A stretch of 64,000 bases of DNA from Sacculina carcini. Its lineage: Eukaryota; Arthropoda; Thecostraca; Sacculinidae. Positions 1 to 9,950 of the stretch are shown in pieces. The notes under the pieces were generated by a model, which was given only the letters and a program-made list of their open reading frames with translations, was not told the origin of the DNA and searched no databases. The DNA lies in NCBI GenBank assembly GCA_916048095.2, contig OU696582.1, positions 3,664,001-3,728,000 of the forward strand. The letters run 5' to 3'. Both the position numbers and the translations under genes were made by a program. Positions within the stretch are counted from its first letter, which is position 1. The number at the start of each line of letters is the position of its first letter.

Positions 1-393
1 ACGCATATTGCGTAGAAGTTGGGATTGCCGTTGGTCTCCCAATTGTTGATGGCGCAACAGTGTCTCAAGTTTAGAAGCACGCCAGGTGGCCAAACGTGAA
101 CGTAGAGCACCACAGAGTGAAAGTGGCTGTGAAAGTGGCTGTGTGACGATTTATGACGGTTTTAACCTGTTTTGCCGCTGGCATGGGAGTGTTTGCGGCC
201 AGCAGCTTGAGGCGGCTGCGATCTTCGTCGATTGCTGACACATCGAATGCAAATGGCACCTGAATGAGTCATAATTCCGGCTCATCGGCGCAAAATGGCG
301 GCAATCTAAAAGACGTTACTGGCTTTGCAGTGGTGGAGGCTTCGCTGGCATCCGATGACTGCGCGTGCTGTGGCGCACTTTCGGGTTCGGTCA
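1..393 (-). pseudogene. MAG-a gag, N-terminal fragment (Gypsy, Mag/CsRn1-like)
   Basis: Reading the minus strand from the ATG at 393, a Gag-like N-terminus appears: an acidic/Ser-rich leader, then an FRLPPF motif, then a block ending in LKLLAAN, which is the capsid start typical of Mag-type elements and is also seen in the gag at 2226-3167. The expected Trp after the EPEL motif is a TGA stop, and the frame is lost again before the window edge at position 1. Gag would form the particle around element RNA. Its 5' LTR and primer site lie just upstream at 401-751. It is a decayed copy and the rest lies outside the window. Confidence 0.6.
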
Positions 394-400
394 TGTCGGC

Positions 401-415
401 AGTTCAGGGTCACCA
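401..415 (-). other. Primer-binding site of MAG-a (tRNA-Trp-like)
   Basis: On the minus strand this reads TGGTGACCCTGAACT, directly after the LTR and 8 bases before the gag ATG. The first nine bases match the complement of the tRNA-Trp 3' end, seen exactly at 58139-58157; the rest has drifted. Confidence 0.5.
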
Positions 416-416
416 G

Positions 417-751
417 TGTAGGATTTGCTGTATATTAATCCTTATAAGATCGTGTTCTCCGACACGCTGTCCGATGTGGCCTGAGTTTGCCTCTTATACG
501 CTCGCCTCTATTGCTGCATTGATATTCTGAACGCAAATTTGCTCAGAGACTCGGTGATATAATTCATATCAAGATGAAATACGCATCAGAAATGCCACCA
601 ACTCACAACGCACAACTGTATTTGCACACACACACACAACTCGATACGCACTCCACGACCGTTGCCCAGTCACTGTTCAAACAGCTCACAGAACATCCGG
701 GGCATTCCTATTTAACTGATTGGCAAATCACAATCTTATTCACAATGTACA
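417..751 (-). repeat. Probable 5' LTR of MAG-a
   Basis: The stretch starts with TGTAGG and ends with TGTACA on the plus strand (TG...CA ends), and abuts the primer site and gag start of MAG-a. No second copy lies in the window, so the outer boundary is inferred from the terminal bases only. Confidence 0.4.
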
Positions 752-884
752 AATGTGCTGTATAGACATTTAACAAAACCATAATTATTATTAATATTGA
801 CATTGAACATTGGCAAAGATAACATTGTTCCACATCATGCCTCGCATAGGTTATTCGCCACCTACCGGTAAATATTCAAAACAA
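752..884. other. AT-rich spacer
   Basis: AT-rich sequence between the MAG-a LTR and the decayed 3' end of the MAG-b reverse transcriptase. I see no gene or repeat structure in it. Confidence 0.4.
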
Positions 885-1775
885 TTATAGCACTTCGGGT
901 TGACTTACGGGTGACAGCGGGCGGCTGCACTCTGACTGCGTTTCCGGCCGAGGCAACGCTGATATTGCTTGCGTTTTCTCCGGCAGTGGTGCTATTCCAC
1001 TGGCTGACAAGCGATGACCGAGAAATCGTACAGCTGATGCTGCAAAAATGCACTTCTGTGGGGTGATAATTATCCCGTATTCTTGCAAGCGTTTCGGCAC
1101 AGCGCGCGCATGGTCCTCGTGTTCAGCGAGTGTTGTACTGGCGATGAGTATATCGTCGACATAAGCGTAAACATTTTTTAGTCTGCGCAGCACCTCGTCA
1201 ATAAATCGTTGCATGGTTTGTGCGGCATTTATCAAACCGAACGACATTCGAGTAGCTTCGTACAAGCCAAACTGTATCGTAATTGCCGTTTTGTGTATGT
1301 CGCACGGCTTCACCGGTATTTGGTGGTACGCCCGAACCAGATCCAGCGTTGTAAACACTGTACAACCTGCCAATTCGCTTGCAAAATCGTGTAGATGCGG
1401 GATATTGTAGAGGTTTGGTTTGGTACACGCGTTCAAAGCTCGGTAATCATCGCATGGTCGCCACTCACCCGTTTCTCTTTTTGGCACCATATGCAGGGGC
1501 GCCGCCCAGTTGCTCCGGGAAGCTCGGATGACTCCCAGCTCGAGCATTTCGTCGAAATACTTTTTTCCTAAGCGTAGGCTGAGCGGTCTGGAAGTAAGCG
1601 ACGATTGCGAGAAAACTTCGGCTGGCCAGTGGTTTCGATGTGGTGTGTTACGCGATACTTCAATGGAAATGGCTCCTTTGGACTGCGTAAAATTCCGGGA
1701 AATTGAGAGATGAGCTCCTGGAAACTGTATTATGGTTGAATCAAACATTGCAGGCCAGATAAAGTTTTTGTACAA
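885..1775 (-). pseudogene. MAG-b reverse transcriptase domain (Ty3/Gypsy)
   Basis: A typical Gypsy reverse transcriptase: [14 protein letters not shown], then the [12 protein letters not shown] block, the [12 protein letters not shown] motif, the FGL..A block, the catalytic YVDD box in [12 protein letters not shown], and the FLGH and PLPEKTQAI motifs near the end. The frame then breaks; RNase H and integrase are missing, so the element is 3'-truncated. It lies downstream of the protease (1730-2119) and gag (2226-3167) in the same orientation. The enzyme would copy element RNA into DNA. The RT core is well kept, but the element cannot be autonomous. Confidence 0.8.
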
Positions 1776-2119
1776 AAATTGCCACGTGCGCGTACATTTC
1801 CTGCGGCATCTCGTAGTTCACGTTTATACACATCAACAGTGAGTCTGTGGTGTGACAGCAAATCGGCGCTAATAATATTCATTGATATATCGGCGACGAT
1901 GCATTTCCATTCCAACAAAGTACCTTCGTCGAGCGACAGTTGAATTATGTGGGTACCGTATACGTCGACGAGGAAACCGTTGGCCGCCAACAGCTTCGAG
2001 TAACCTCTATTTGTTGGTAGAGATGGATGAAAAGTCGGAGTGACGACACTGACTTGCGCTTCCGTGTCCACGAGTAACTGCTTTCCTGTGCTTTTGTCTC
2101 TCACCATGAATAGATGCAC
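1730..2119 (-). pseudogene. MAG-b aspartic protease, active site changed
   Basis: A retropepsin-like domain between gag and RT. The expected catalytic triplet Asp-Thr-Gly reads Asp-Thr-Glu (LVDTEAQVSVV), followed by the usual flap region and an IISADLL segment that corresponds to the second hydrophobic motif. Loss of the Gly should abolish cleavage of the polyprotein. It overlaps the RT frame at its 3' end and has no convincing ATG of its own, as expected for a piece of pol. Confidence 0.65.
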
Positions 2120-2139
2120 CGATTGTTGCTGTCTGCCTG

Positions 2140-2232
2140 CAGGTACTGGCGCACTACTCTGCAGGTACTGGTACAGGTACAGGTACTGGTGCCTGCAGGT
2201 ACTGGTGCACTACTCTGCAGGCATGCTAGTTT
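2140..2232. repeat. Short imperfect tandem repeat in the gag-pol border of MAG-b
   Basis: About 22-bp units built on GCAGGTACTGGTGCACTACTC repeat three to four times with internal GGTACT duplications. It lies between the zinc-knuckle end of gag and the protease frame and probably caused local expansion. Confidence 0.6.
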
Positions 2233-3167
2233 TGCGCCGACGACTGCGCAGACCAGCTGTACGGGCTAGTGCAGTGCTCTGCAGAGGCACCCCATCGGCG
2301 GTGATACCAACAAATGCGTGCGTCATCAGTCACTACATGTGATGGAGAAGATTTACGAACAGAACGACCATGAGAGCGTGATCGGGAGCGGCGTCTATTG
2401 CGGATATCCCTCGTCCTCGTGGGCTCATTTTGACTGTTGGATGCTTGCAGCTCTGATATCAGCCCCGTGGGTGTTGCAATGAGCGAGCTCAGCTCGTTAT
2501 GCTCTCTAGAGGAAGCAGGAGAGACGACAGACGGTGTCTGCGACTGAACCACATCTGTTACCGGCCAGACATTGGCGCAGTGGCGCATTGGTGACTGCGA
2601 AGTGTTGGCTATAAAACGGTCGGCTGCAAGTGCAAGTGTCTCCAGCACCGTGTCTTCAGGTAACGATGAGAGTGCAGCTTTGACATCTTGAGGCATTCTC
2701 TGTAAGAAAAGAGTGCTCAAAAGGCCGGTGTCGCTGCTGTCTCCTGAAGGATTCAGCTCATTGTTCATGTTACACAGGAGCTGAGACGGCTTTTTGTCTC
2801 CTAACTGTTGATGACGTAACAGAGCCTCTAGTCTGGACGCTCTTGAGTGCGCTAGTCGAGATCGCAAAGCATTGCTCAGGTCAAAGAACGTCGAAGTAGG
2901 GCAGTGAATGATATCCTTGACGTGTGTGGCGACATCGATAAGCAAGTTGGCGGCAAGCAGCATTAGTTTGCTGCGTTCGTCTGTGATGCCAGAAAGATCC
3001 AACGCAAACCGCACTTCTGTGAGCCAAAGATCTGGATCTTCGGCGGCGTATGGTGGCAGGCGAAATGTGGCGAGAGGACTGGCAAGTGCTGTTCCTGCAG
3101 CGGAGACGTCACCAGCGTCGGTCGGCAGATGCGCTGTAGAAGCAGTAATTTCGTCGTCACCAGGCAT
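2226..3167 (-). CDS. MAG-b Gag (Mag/CsRn1-like Gypsy)
   Basis: Open from the ATG at 3167 to a stop at 2226, about 313 codons. The N-terminal half is a Mag-type capsid (FRLPPYAAEDPDLW, a LLAANL block, QQLGDKKPSQLL, and a FLQRMP motif). The C-terminal part is Arg/Ser-rich and ends in a CWYHRRWGASAEHC knuckle-like motif, usual for this lineage. Gag packages element RNA. The ATG lies only a few bases after a remnant of a tRNA-Trp primer site at 3172-3182, which fixes the start. The gene is uninterrupted although the downstream protease and RT are damaged and the 5' LTR is missing, replaced by viral L-derived sequence. Confidence 0.75.
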   Translation of the reverse strand: MPGDDEITASTAHLPTDAGDVSAAGTALASPLATFRLPPYAAEDPDLWLTEVRFALDLSGITDERSKLMLLAANLLIDVATHVKDIIHCPTSTFFDLSNALRSRLAHSRASRLEALLRHQQLGDKKPSQLLCNMNNELNPSGDSSDTGLLSTLFLQRMPQDVKAALSSLPEDTVLETLALAADRFIANTSQSPMRHCANVWPVTDVVQSQTPSVVSPASSREHNELSSLIATPTGLISELQASNSQNEPTRTRDIRNRRRSRSRSHGRSVRKSSPSHVVTDDARICWYHRRWGASAEHCTSPYSWSAQSSAQN

Positions 3168-3171
3168 GGCG

Positions 3172-3182
3172 ATCACGTCGGG
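3172..3182 (-). other. Truncated tRNA-Trp primer-binding site
   Basis: CCCGACGTGAT on the minus strand equals the 3' eleven bases of the tRNA-Trp primer site seen complete at 58139-58157. The first part (TGGTGAC) and the whole 5' LTR are gone; the sequence immediately upstream derives from a viral L gene. Confidence 0.6.
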
Positions 3183-3186
3183 ATTT

Positions 3187-4781
3187 TCGAATTAGAGCAT
3201 GCCTGGTTCATATGGAGCAATAGATGTTTCACTCCTCTAATCTCAGTGGACAGTAGGTGTTGCAGGTTCTCCACTCCAATACTGCTTAGCATGATTGATT
3301 TCAGTGTACGGGCTGAGGACACCTGTTTGGTTAGTGCATCTAGGTTGGCAGCCGGTGTTGCAGAGAAAAAGACGGCCAAAAACCGCGGGTAAACCGGTCT
3401 CGTTGTCTTTAAGAATTCAACAACCGCAGTCTTTTCTCCTTGGTAAACCGCCAGACACCTCCTGAGTCCAGGATGTTTGACACTTCCGGCAATTGGAATC
3501 AAGAGGGCTCGAATCTTAGTTGAGAATCAACTTGTCAACTTGAGGTGAACCAGTAAGCCTCGGATTCAGCATACTTTCCCAAATGGGGTTGTCGGAGCCA
3601 CCACGGATGTGCATCAGTGTTGATGACAATGCCTCTGTCAGTGGATCTGGGAACTGTCGGATGAAGAAGCGGAACAATCCGCAGCCTCCGACACCGCCAA
3701 GGGAGTTCTCGCGGAATACACAATTTAAGAAGAAATCACACACAAATCCCGGTGCATCTCTGGTATCTTGAATCTACCGTGAGTCAAACACTGAGATTTA
3801 CTCTCTGATACCTATCTCAATGATAGGGTCATAATCCATGAAGCTGGCGATAGTGATGCAACCGAATAAAACATAGCACAACACACCCGTTTTAATGTTC
3901 TTTTACCGTTGGTTGCAGGTAATAGTGAGTGTCGAGGTATTAGATAAAACAGACGCAATCCCAGGGAGCTCATCGTTGAGACAAACGCGACAAGGCTTTG
4001 AGAGTTGTTCCGATCAGTTCACCCTCCAAAATCAGAGTCTTCCCATAGAGAAATATCCGTGGAGAATACCATTTCTATTCACGTTTTAGCGGTAATCCTG
4101 TCTGTAGGGACACATCAAGTATGTACTGATGAACTTTGTGGACGGTGGCTGAGACGCTCTCCAACTCGCGACATGTATGGTCAGCTGAAATCTGTGTGTC
4201 AACTTTGAACGCCATGGACACAACCTGATTATCTCCTTCGCCGAGGAGCTTGACATCGGCATTGGTGAGCCTCTTGACCCGTTTCATCGCTAACACCGAA
4301 ACACAGGTTCAACCTTTCTGCCGAAGACCTTCAACTCCACCTGACTGTCCCTCCCAGCACATCTTCTTGCCGGGCACACTCAGGATCACACCTGAGCGAA
4401 CCAGGAGCCTATCCGGCCTTCCAGCATAATAAAAGAAACATGATTCGAAAAATATGGGGGTCCTTCTGATGAGATTATTGAAACCAAGTGCTTGGTCAAT
4501 GATCCGAAATATCTCCGCAGTGTTTGCATATCGCTGAAAATTATTTTATTTTTATAATCTAACGAAAAGCACATCATGAGGATATCGGGTGCCGCTTGCG
4601 CAGTACTATCTAGCAACCTACGCAACATTTTCACATATGAGTCCTTCATCGTTATTTCTGGAAAGACTGGCAGAATGTAATCTGCTATCAAGTGTTCAGT
4701 CGCAACAAAGTAGAGCCTCAGTAGTGGTGTCATTAGTGCGAAAAACCGACCAGCTATCTTCAACTCGCGCTCTTTGGTTGT
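3187..4781 (-). pseudogene. Endogenous viral element: mononegavirus (rhabdo-like) L polymerase fragment
   Basis: Minus-strand pieces in three frames follow the order of an L protein of non-segmented negative-strand RNA viruses. A KERELK..RFFALMT block and a FVATEHLIADYILP region come first (4781-4640). Next are a SLDYKNK motif A-like segment and a CWEGQSGGVEGLRQKG segment around 4360-4310. The GDNQ catalytic motif C is intact at 4225-4236. A RFFIRQFPDPLTEALS segment follows near 3680, and weaker sequence continues to 3187. L is the RNA-dependent RNA polymerase of the virus. At least three frame changes and several stops make it a fossil. E1's LTR cuts it at 4782, so the N-terminal part is absent. 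It abuts a retrotransposon primer-site remnant at 3182. Family assignment rests on these motifs only. Confidence 0.8.
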
Positions 4782-6365
4782 TGTAAAGTCAAAGTGTAAA
4801 AACGACAATGTATTTCTTCACGCACAGATCGATTCCATACGAGCAAACCCAAGAGACAATGCCCGACTCCTCCCCGTTAGCGCATTATATAGCAAGCTAT
4901 GTTCGAAGCGATGACACATGAGCGCTCATACACATATAAAGCAGATACATTGCCACATATAGATGCATGGCATCAGTGGTGATGACGTGATCACTAGGGT
5001 GACCTTTTAGTGCGCTAGAAACAAAGAAAAGTTGCGCTGAAAAATCCTAAAAGTTGCGTTAAAAACTGCACTTAAAGTTTTGTAGAAACTTCACTAAAAC
5101 CTATAAAAGACTAGTGAAAATTATATAATTATGAAAAACATACTTGTGAGAAAAGGTTGTACTTTTTACATTCGATAAATATTACCACAATACGTTGTGA
5201 TCATTCGCGGTTGTGCTAGGATTGCATGCTTCATGATCTTTAACTGTCACCTCACTGGCGATAAGGTTGGCATTTGGATGCGCTAAAACTTCAAATAGTT
5301 GCGCTAATATGTTCAGCTCAATGTTTCGCTAAAATATTACCAATTTTAAATAATAGGGTAATACATTTTTTACACTGAAATCACTCCTTAACATTACACT
5401 TCGGGACTTTCACGTTTTTGTTTCTACTTAATTATACATTTTAGCACTCGCGGTTGCGTTAAGATTGTGGTTCACATGCTTGTCTAGTCTCCCGAGTCTG
5501 TCGCACTGATGCCTGGTAGTGACATTTAAATATGCAATCTAATTTGACAGACTCACTCGGTGTTAATTTCCTTGCATATTACAAGGTCTAAATGGATTTT
5601 GCAGATAAAACATCATCTGATTATGAGGTAATTATAGTCAAGTGCTTTTAATCTAACTAGTTGCTCTAAGGATGCTCGAAAAGTATACAAATTAGGGTTT
5701 AATTTTATTGCACAAATTTACCTCTCTATATCATAGTGTTATGTCTATATTATATTGTATATGCCTATATTGTCTATGGGAACGTACATAAGCAGGATGT
5801 CTAGCACCACACACGGACACAATGTTCACACACTTCCAGATCAATTTTTATCGAGTTTAGGTTGGTATATGCTGCATTGTACAACTTTACAACCGAATTT
5901 TTCCCTGATAATGTAAAACGATTGTTCTAAAAGTTCGAGAATTGTCCTAAATCAAAATAATTGTATTTAAATATGAAAAAGTTGCAAAAGTTGCGCTAAA
6001 ACAAAAAGTTGCATTTATAACTTCTTTAATATGCACCTCATATCAATACAATATAGATTTTTGGGCTCCTCAGAATAAACAGAGTATATGATGAAAAAGT
6101 TGCATTTGCAACAAAAGGTCACCCTAGTGATCACACACACGCACACGCACACATACAAACTCACAAGCATACGCACGCATGCAGACGCGTATACACGGAC
6201 TGATTCACATGCACACACGCGCACGCATACACACTCAGGCTAGCGCGCTTGTTCTGCAAATCTGCAGCGTGCGATTGCAGGTCTGTCTATTCCAGGTATG
6301 TGATTCAACGGCGGTGACATCATCGCAATCGAGTGACGGCATCGCAACGGCAACACTGAAACTAC
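4782..6365 (-). repeat. 3' LTR of E1, interrupted by hAT-1
   Basis: Minus strand: starts TGTAGTTTCAG after a GGGGG polypurine tract (6366-6372) and ends ...TTTACA at 4782. Both halves align with the E4 LTRs (33201-33838 and 35822-36503): the left part carries the TATATAATGCGCTAACGGGGAGG block and the right part the TG-rich block. hAT-1 at 4995-6126 splits them. Flanked by viral L sequence on the left. Confidence 0.75.
4995..6126. mobile_element. hAT-1, non-autonomous hAT-type DNA transposon
   Basis: Terminal inverted repeats TAGGGTGACCTTTT at both ends, flanked by a perfect 8-bp target duplication GTGATCAC (4987-4994 and 6127-6134). The interior is AT-rich, has no transposase, and carries many dispersed copies of a GTTGCGCTAAAA-like word near both ends. 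TAGGGTGACC ends and 8-bp duplications are typical of hAT. The target is the LTR of E1, where the E4 LTR keeps the empty-site sequence. Confidence 0.8.
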
Positions 6366-6389
6366 ACTACCCCCTGATCATCAAGATCA

Positions 6390-8507
6390 TCAAGCTAACA
6401 TTCATGAGCAATAACATCATGCATTCCAAATTGCAACCAGCGAGACACGTTTGCACCACACTAACTCTCTCGCTCGCAAAGACACGCTTTCTTTCGCCGC
6501 AGACGGCTACTGCGCCTAACAATCTGCGTCTCAGCATCTTCTTGTTGCTCAGCCGACGGCTCGTGCATACGCTCAACAGTTGTGGACGTGTCTCTCGCCA
6601 AATCCTCATCGCCTATGTCAACAATGAGTGGGTCATCGTTGTCGTCACTGTTCACGTTGTCCGCACCAGCAACGTCCTCGAACCGCTCCGATGCCACCAG
6701 TCCCAGGTCTCGTACCTGTCGCGGCACACCGTCTACCTCTACATTCTGCTCCGAGCTGATTCGTGATACAACACTGATCTTACTCTTCTTGTCACAGCGT
6801 CTGGACGGGTCACGCACACACACATTGTCTCCAACCAGGAAACGACAGGAGACTGTACCCGACTGTACCTACACCCGAGGAGACTGTACCTACACCCGCG
6901 TCGCTCCCATCCACTCCACGTACGCGGGCTTCGTATTTGTACACGCAACCTACTGGCCTCGCAGACGAATCTTCATCGTTTCGTGGCGACACGTTGTACC
7001 AGTACAGGGCATCTTCCACGGAGCAGTTGCTTCGTGTAGCTATCCGCTTTACTGTGCGATGTACACGTTCTTCAATACCGTTGCTTTGTGCACAATGTGC
7101 GCCACGGAAACTAAGGTTGACACACCACAGCTCCGCGAACTGCTGGAATGTCGCACTTCTGAAGGTAGTGGCGTTGTCAGTGAACAGCTCACTGGGTGCG
7201 CCACGCTCACAAAATATTTGATGTAAAACACGAATGGCAGTGTGACTATCCTGTCGTTCCATGCGCCTCCACAGAGCAAAACGTCACGGTCCAGAATCTA
7301 CCACTGTCAAATAGTGAACGCCCCTGAAGTGAGTCACATCCATCGCCAGTCTTATGCAAGTCTCCGGCACGTCCAGATGGCCGCGAGTCCAGCGCGACGG
7401 TGCTGCATCAAATGACTGGCACGCCTCACATTGGGCAATGACTCGCCCCGCTTGCTTTTTGTCAATGTGCAGCCCTTGTCTTCTGCAGAAGTAGAACGTG
7501 CGCTTCATTCCCGGATGGCCGTAGATTTCATGAAGATACGCAACGTCAGCATCATTCACTGAGGAGGGGATAGCACACGGCACCAACTCTTTTTCTAGCC
7601 ACTTCCGCTGAACCCTCGTCAAGACGTCGGCTTTATTCTCACTTGAGTGTACAAAGTGGACGTTCAGCTGGATGCCGCACTCTTCCACAGTGGCTCGTAT
7701 AGTCTCAAGCCAGCGCCGTATCAATATTTCGCAGGCGGCTTTGGTTTTAATCCTGGCTTTGCCCGATAGGTCATCAGACAGCCACCAATGAACCAATTGT
7801 GAGTCTGTCATCAGCTTCACTTGCTTCATTCCCCAAAGCAGCGCCAAATTGATGCCTTTCATTGCATTTATTTTTTCATTTATTGAGTCATTTGTATAGC
7901 GCAATACACACATCATGTCTTAATTGCGCTGATATATACATAACACACCACTTACATTCATGTACAATCACATGCATATTCAAATATATGTTTCATATTT
8001 ATCTTTCTTAAATATATTATAATATATATATATTTATGTTTCATATTTATCCATAATATATCTTTCTGCGCAGCATCCAACTCAGACATGTTAATGTGCA
8101 TGCTTCCATCTTTGCTGAGCCAACACGCGTCTTCTACCGCGTGTCCATCAATCTCGAGTAGAACACCAAGGGCCAGAGAGTTCGCGTCCACCCACACGTC
8201 AGCGGTTGTCCCAGTAGCTTCCCAACGGCCTCTCGACTGTTCGTACAACTATATTTGCTCCATGAGCTCGCGTGCCATGACCTTCAACTTTTCATCGCGT
8301 ATTACGTCGTCGCATGATGATGAGGCAGCGTTAGCCCTTCTTTTCAGATATGATGCGGCAACGCGCAGTGCACCGCAAATCGGAAGATGACTGATTATTT
8401 TACCGCACACGGAAAACACAGATCGCTTTGTGAGCACCGAGGGAATCACTCCGACATCATTGTCTCGTCTCCATTGGGTGCCGTACATACCGCGCGTAAC
8501 GCGCAGG
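6390..8507 (-). pseudogene. E1 pol, 3' half: RT end, RNase H, integrase, C-terminus
   Basis: Minus-strand remains of pol from a divergent Gypsy-type element. From 8507 down: RT connection (FSVCGKIISHLPICG), RNase H (WVDANSLALG, ELDAA, then TDSQL), integrase H2C2 finger (HEIYGHPG, CEACQ), integrase core with DVTH (first Asp), TDNATTF (second Asp) and NGIEERVHRT (Glu), and a chromodomain-like tail (VDGVPRQVRDL) followed by an acidic/basic C-terminus. Frame changes near 8248, 7270 and 6815 inactivate it. A LINE-tail-like insertion at about 7865-8075 splits RNase H. E2 separates it from its 5' half at 13674-14715; removing E2 plus one 5-bp duplication puts the two halves in frame. Confidence 0.8.
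7865..8075 (-). repeat. AT-rich insertion resembling a LINE 3' tail
   Basis: This AT-rich block interrupts the RNase H of E1 between the ELDAA and GINLAL motifs. It carries GCGCTATACAAATGA on the minus strand, similar to the GCGCTAT...AAATA ends of the LINEs at 22975 and 27290. It may be a short LINE 3' fragment or a SINE sharing that tail. Confidence 0.45.
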
Positions 8508-8512
8508 CCTAG

Positions 8513-8838
8513 TGTTACGTAGTCGACAAAATATAAACTGGGCAAAGCCCTCTCACCTTCGCGCAGGTAACCCGCGCACACGACGAGAATTCGTCCACTC
8601 GAGCAGAAATATTCTCGAAACACGGCAACGATGCTTATAACGCACAGGCCACCAACCGAATGACGCTCGACCGCTCGCAAAGCCAGCTTCACACACGCCA
8701 GCTGATACACGCCTCCGGCACTAGGCTCAAGTCGCGGCCAATCAGCGCGCAGTAACGTGCGATGTCATACCTCGCACCACTCGGCTCAAGTGAACCGCTA
8801 TGACGTCACACCGCACGCCACTCGACAACAACGCCACA
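8513..8838 (-). repeat. 3' LTR of E2
   Basis: On the minus strand TGTGGCGTTG...ACGTAACA; matches 13343-13668 with about six substitutions. The polypurine tract GGGGGAGA (8839-8846) abuts it on the internal side, which marks it as the 3' LTR. Confidence 0.9.
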
Positions 8839-8930
8839 TCTCCCCCAGCTTTTCACCTGAAAGCTCACAACAAACACGCTTGCAAACACGCACGGTTAAA
8901 CTTCATCATCGGATAGACACACGTACTCGT

Positions 8931-9950
8931 TTAACCATGCCGGCGGTCGACGTCTCCTGGTTGACCGCCTCGGCTGCTCGACTCGGCAGCCTCATCCTCG
9001 ACTCTCTCAGCCGCGACGCCCTCTCTGACATTTTCTCGAGCAGTATGTACACTCACGTCCTCTGAGGGCTCACCAGGTTCCTGCTCCACAGACACACGGT
9101 CCGCATCCACGCCCTCGCCAATAGCCAGTCGCTCAGGTGGCATGCTGTCAGGTGTTCTGTCACCGCCGGGACTATCGGCCGCCTCGTCCCGTCCGCCATC
9201 GCCGCTCGGGTCCAAGCTACACCGGGTGGCTCCACCGGGTGGCTCCACATCTCCGCGATTGCCGGTCGCATCCACATCCCAACCGCCGCTGGTCGGTTCC
9301 ACGTCGCCATGAGTGCCGGTCTCGTCTATGGCTCCACTATGGCCGACACAGCGACGCATGCGCAGGTCGCGCACATTGCGCGGCATGCCATCTACGCACA
9401 CAACGTGCTGTGAGACGACCCTGGTCACCTTCCCGAGGGTCCACGGCGTTGTACATGACGAGATCGGCGGTTTCACCCACACCTCGTCACCAACGGCAAA
9501 CGCTGCTGTCTGGTCATCAGCATCCCTGCGGCCGGTCTCAAATGGAAGACGCCACTCGTATCTGAAAATACACCTCGAGGGAATAGTGCTCACCTGAGTC
9601 TCTTTGCGCGGCGTAACGTTGTACCAGAACGTCGCCTCCTCCGGGGAAATATGACCCCTCGCTGCGATCCTTTTGATCGTACGGTGATTTCGCTCCACGA
9701 TCCCGTTACCGCCCGGGGCGTATGCGGCTCGGAATCGCAAAGAAATGCACCACTCGTCGGCGAACTGCTCCATCGCCGCCAACCGGAACGCCGTCGAGTT
9801 GTCCAGTAACAGCTCCTCAAACGGCCCACGCTCAATCACAATCTGCCGCAGCTGAGCTATAATTCACAACGCCGTCTCATTCGGCAATCTGCGCCATACG
9901 GCAAGACGTGATGGACCACAATCCACCATCGACAGGTAAACGCCGGCATC
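8931..9950 (-). pseudogene. E2 integrase core and C-terminal tail
   Basis: Continues pol after a stop at 9951. The first catalytic Asp is in the DVTH just before that stop. The second Asp is in LLLDNSTAF, and the Glu in GNGIVERNHRTIKRI. Then come a WYNVTPRKETQ motif, a DEVWVKPP segment and a VDGMPRNVRDLR segment, and a long acidic, Pro/Gly-rich tail. The enzyme would insert the cDNA. A TAA after DVTH and a TGA about 100 bp later break it. A close relative of the same region is fused to a LINE RT at 54993-55580. Confidence 0.8.

Noticed and set aside
4075..4808. Exons of an unknown host gene with a donor-like CAG-GTGTGA at 4392
   Set aside because: The sequence after the supposed donor continues the viral L motif (CWEGQ...) in another frame, so it is a frameshift, not an intron.
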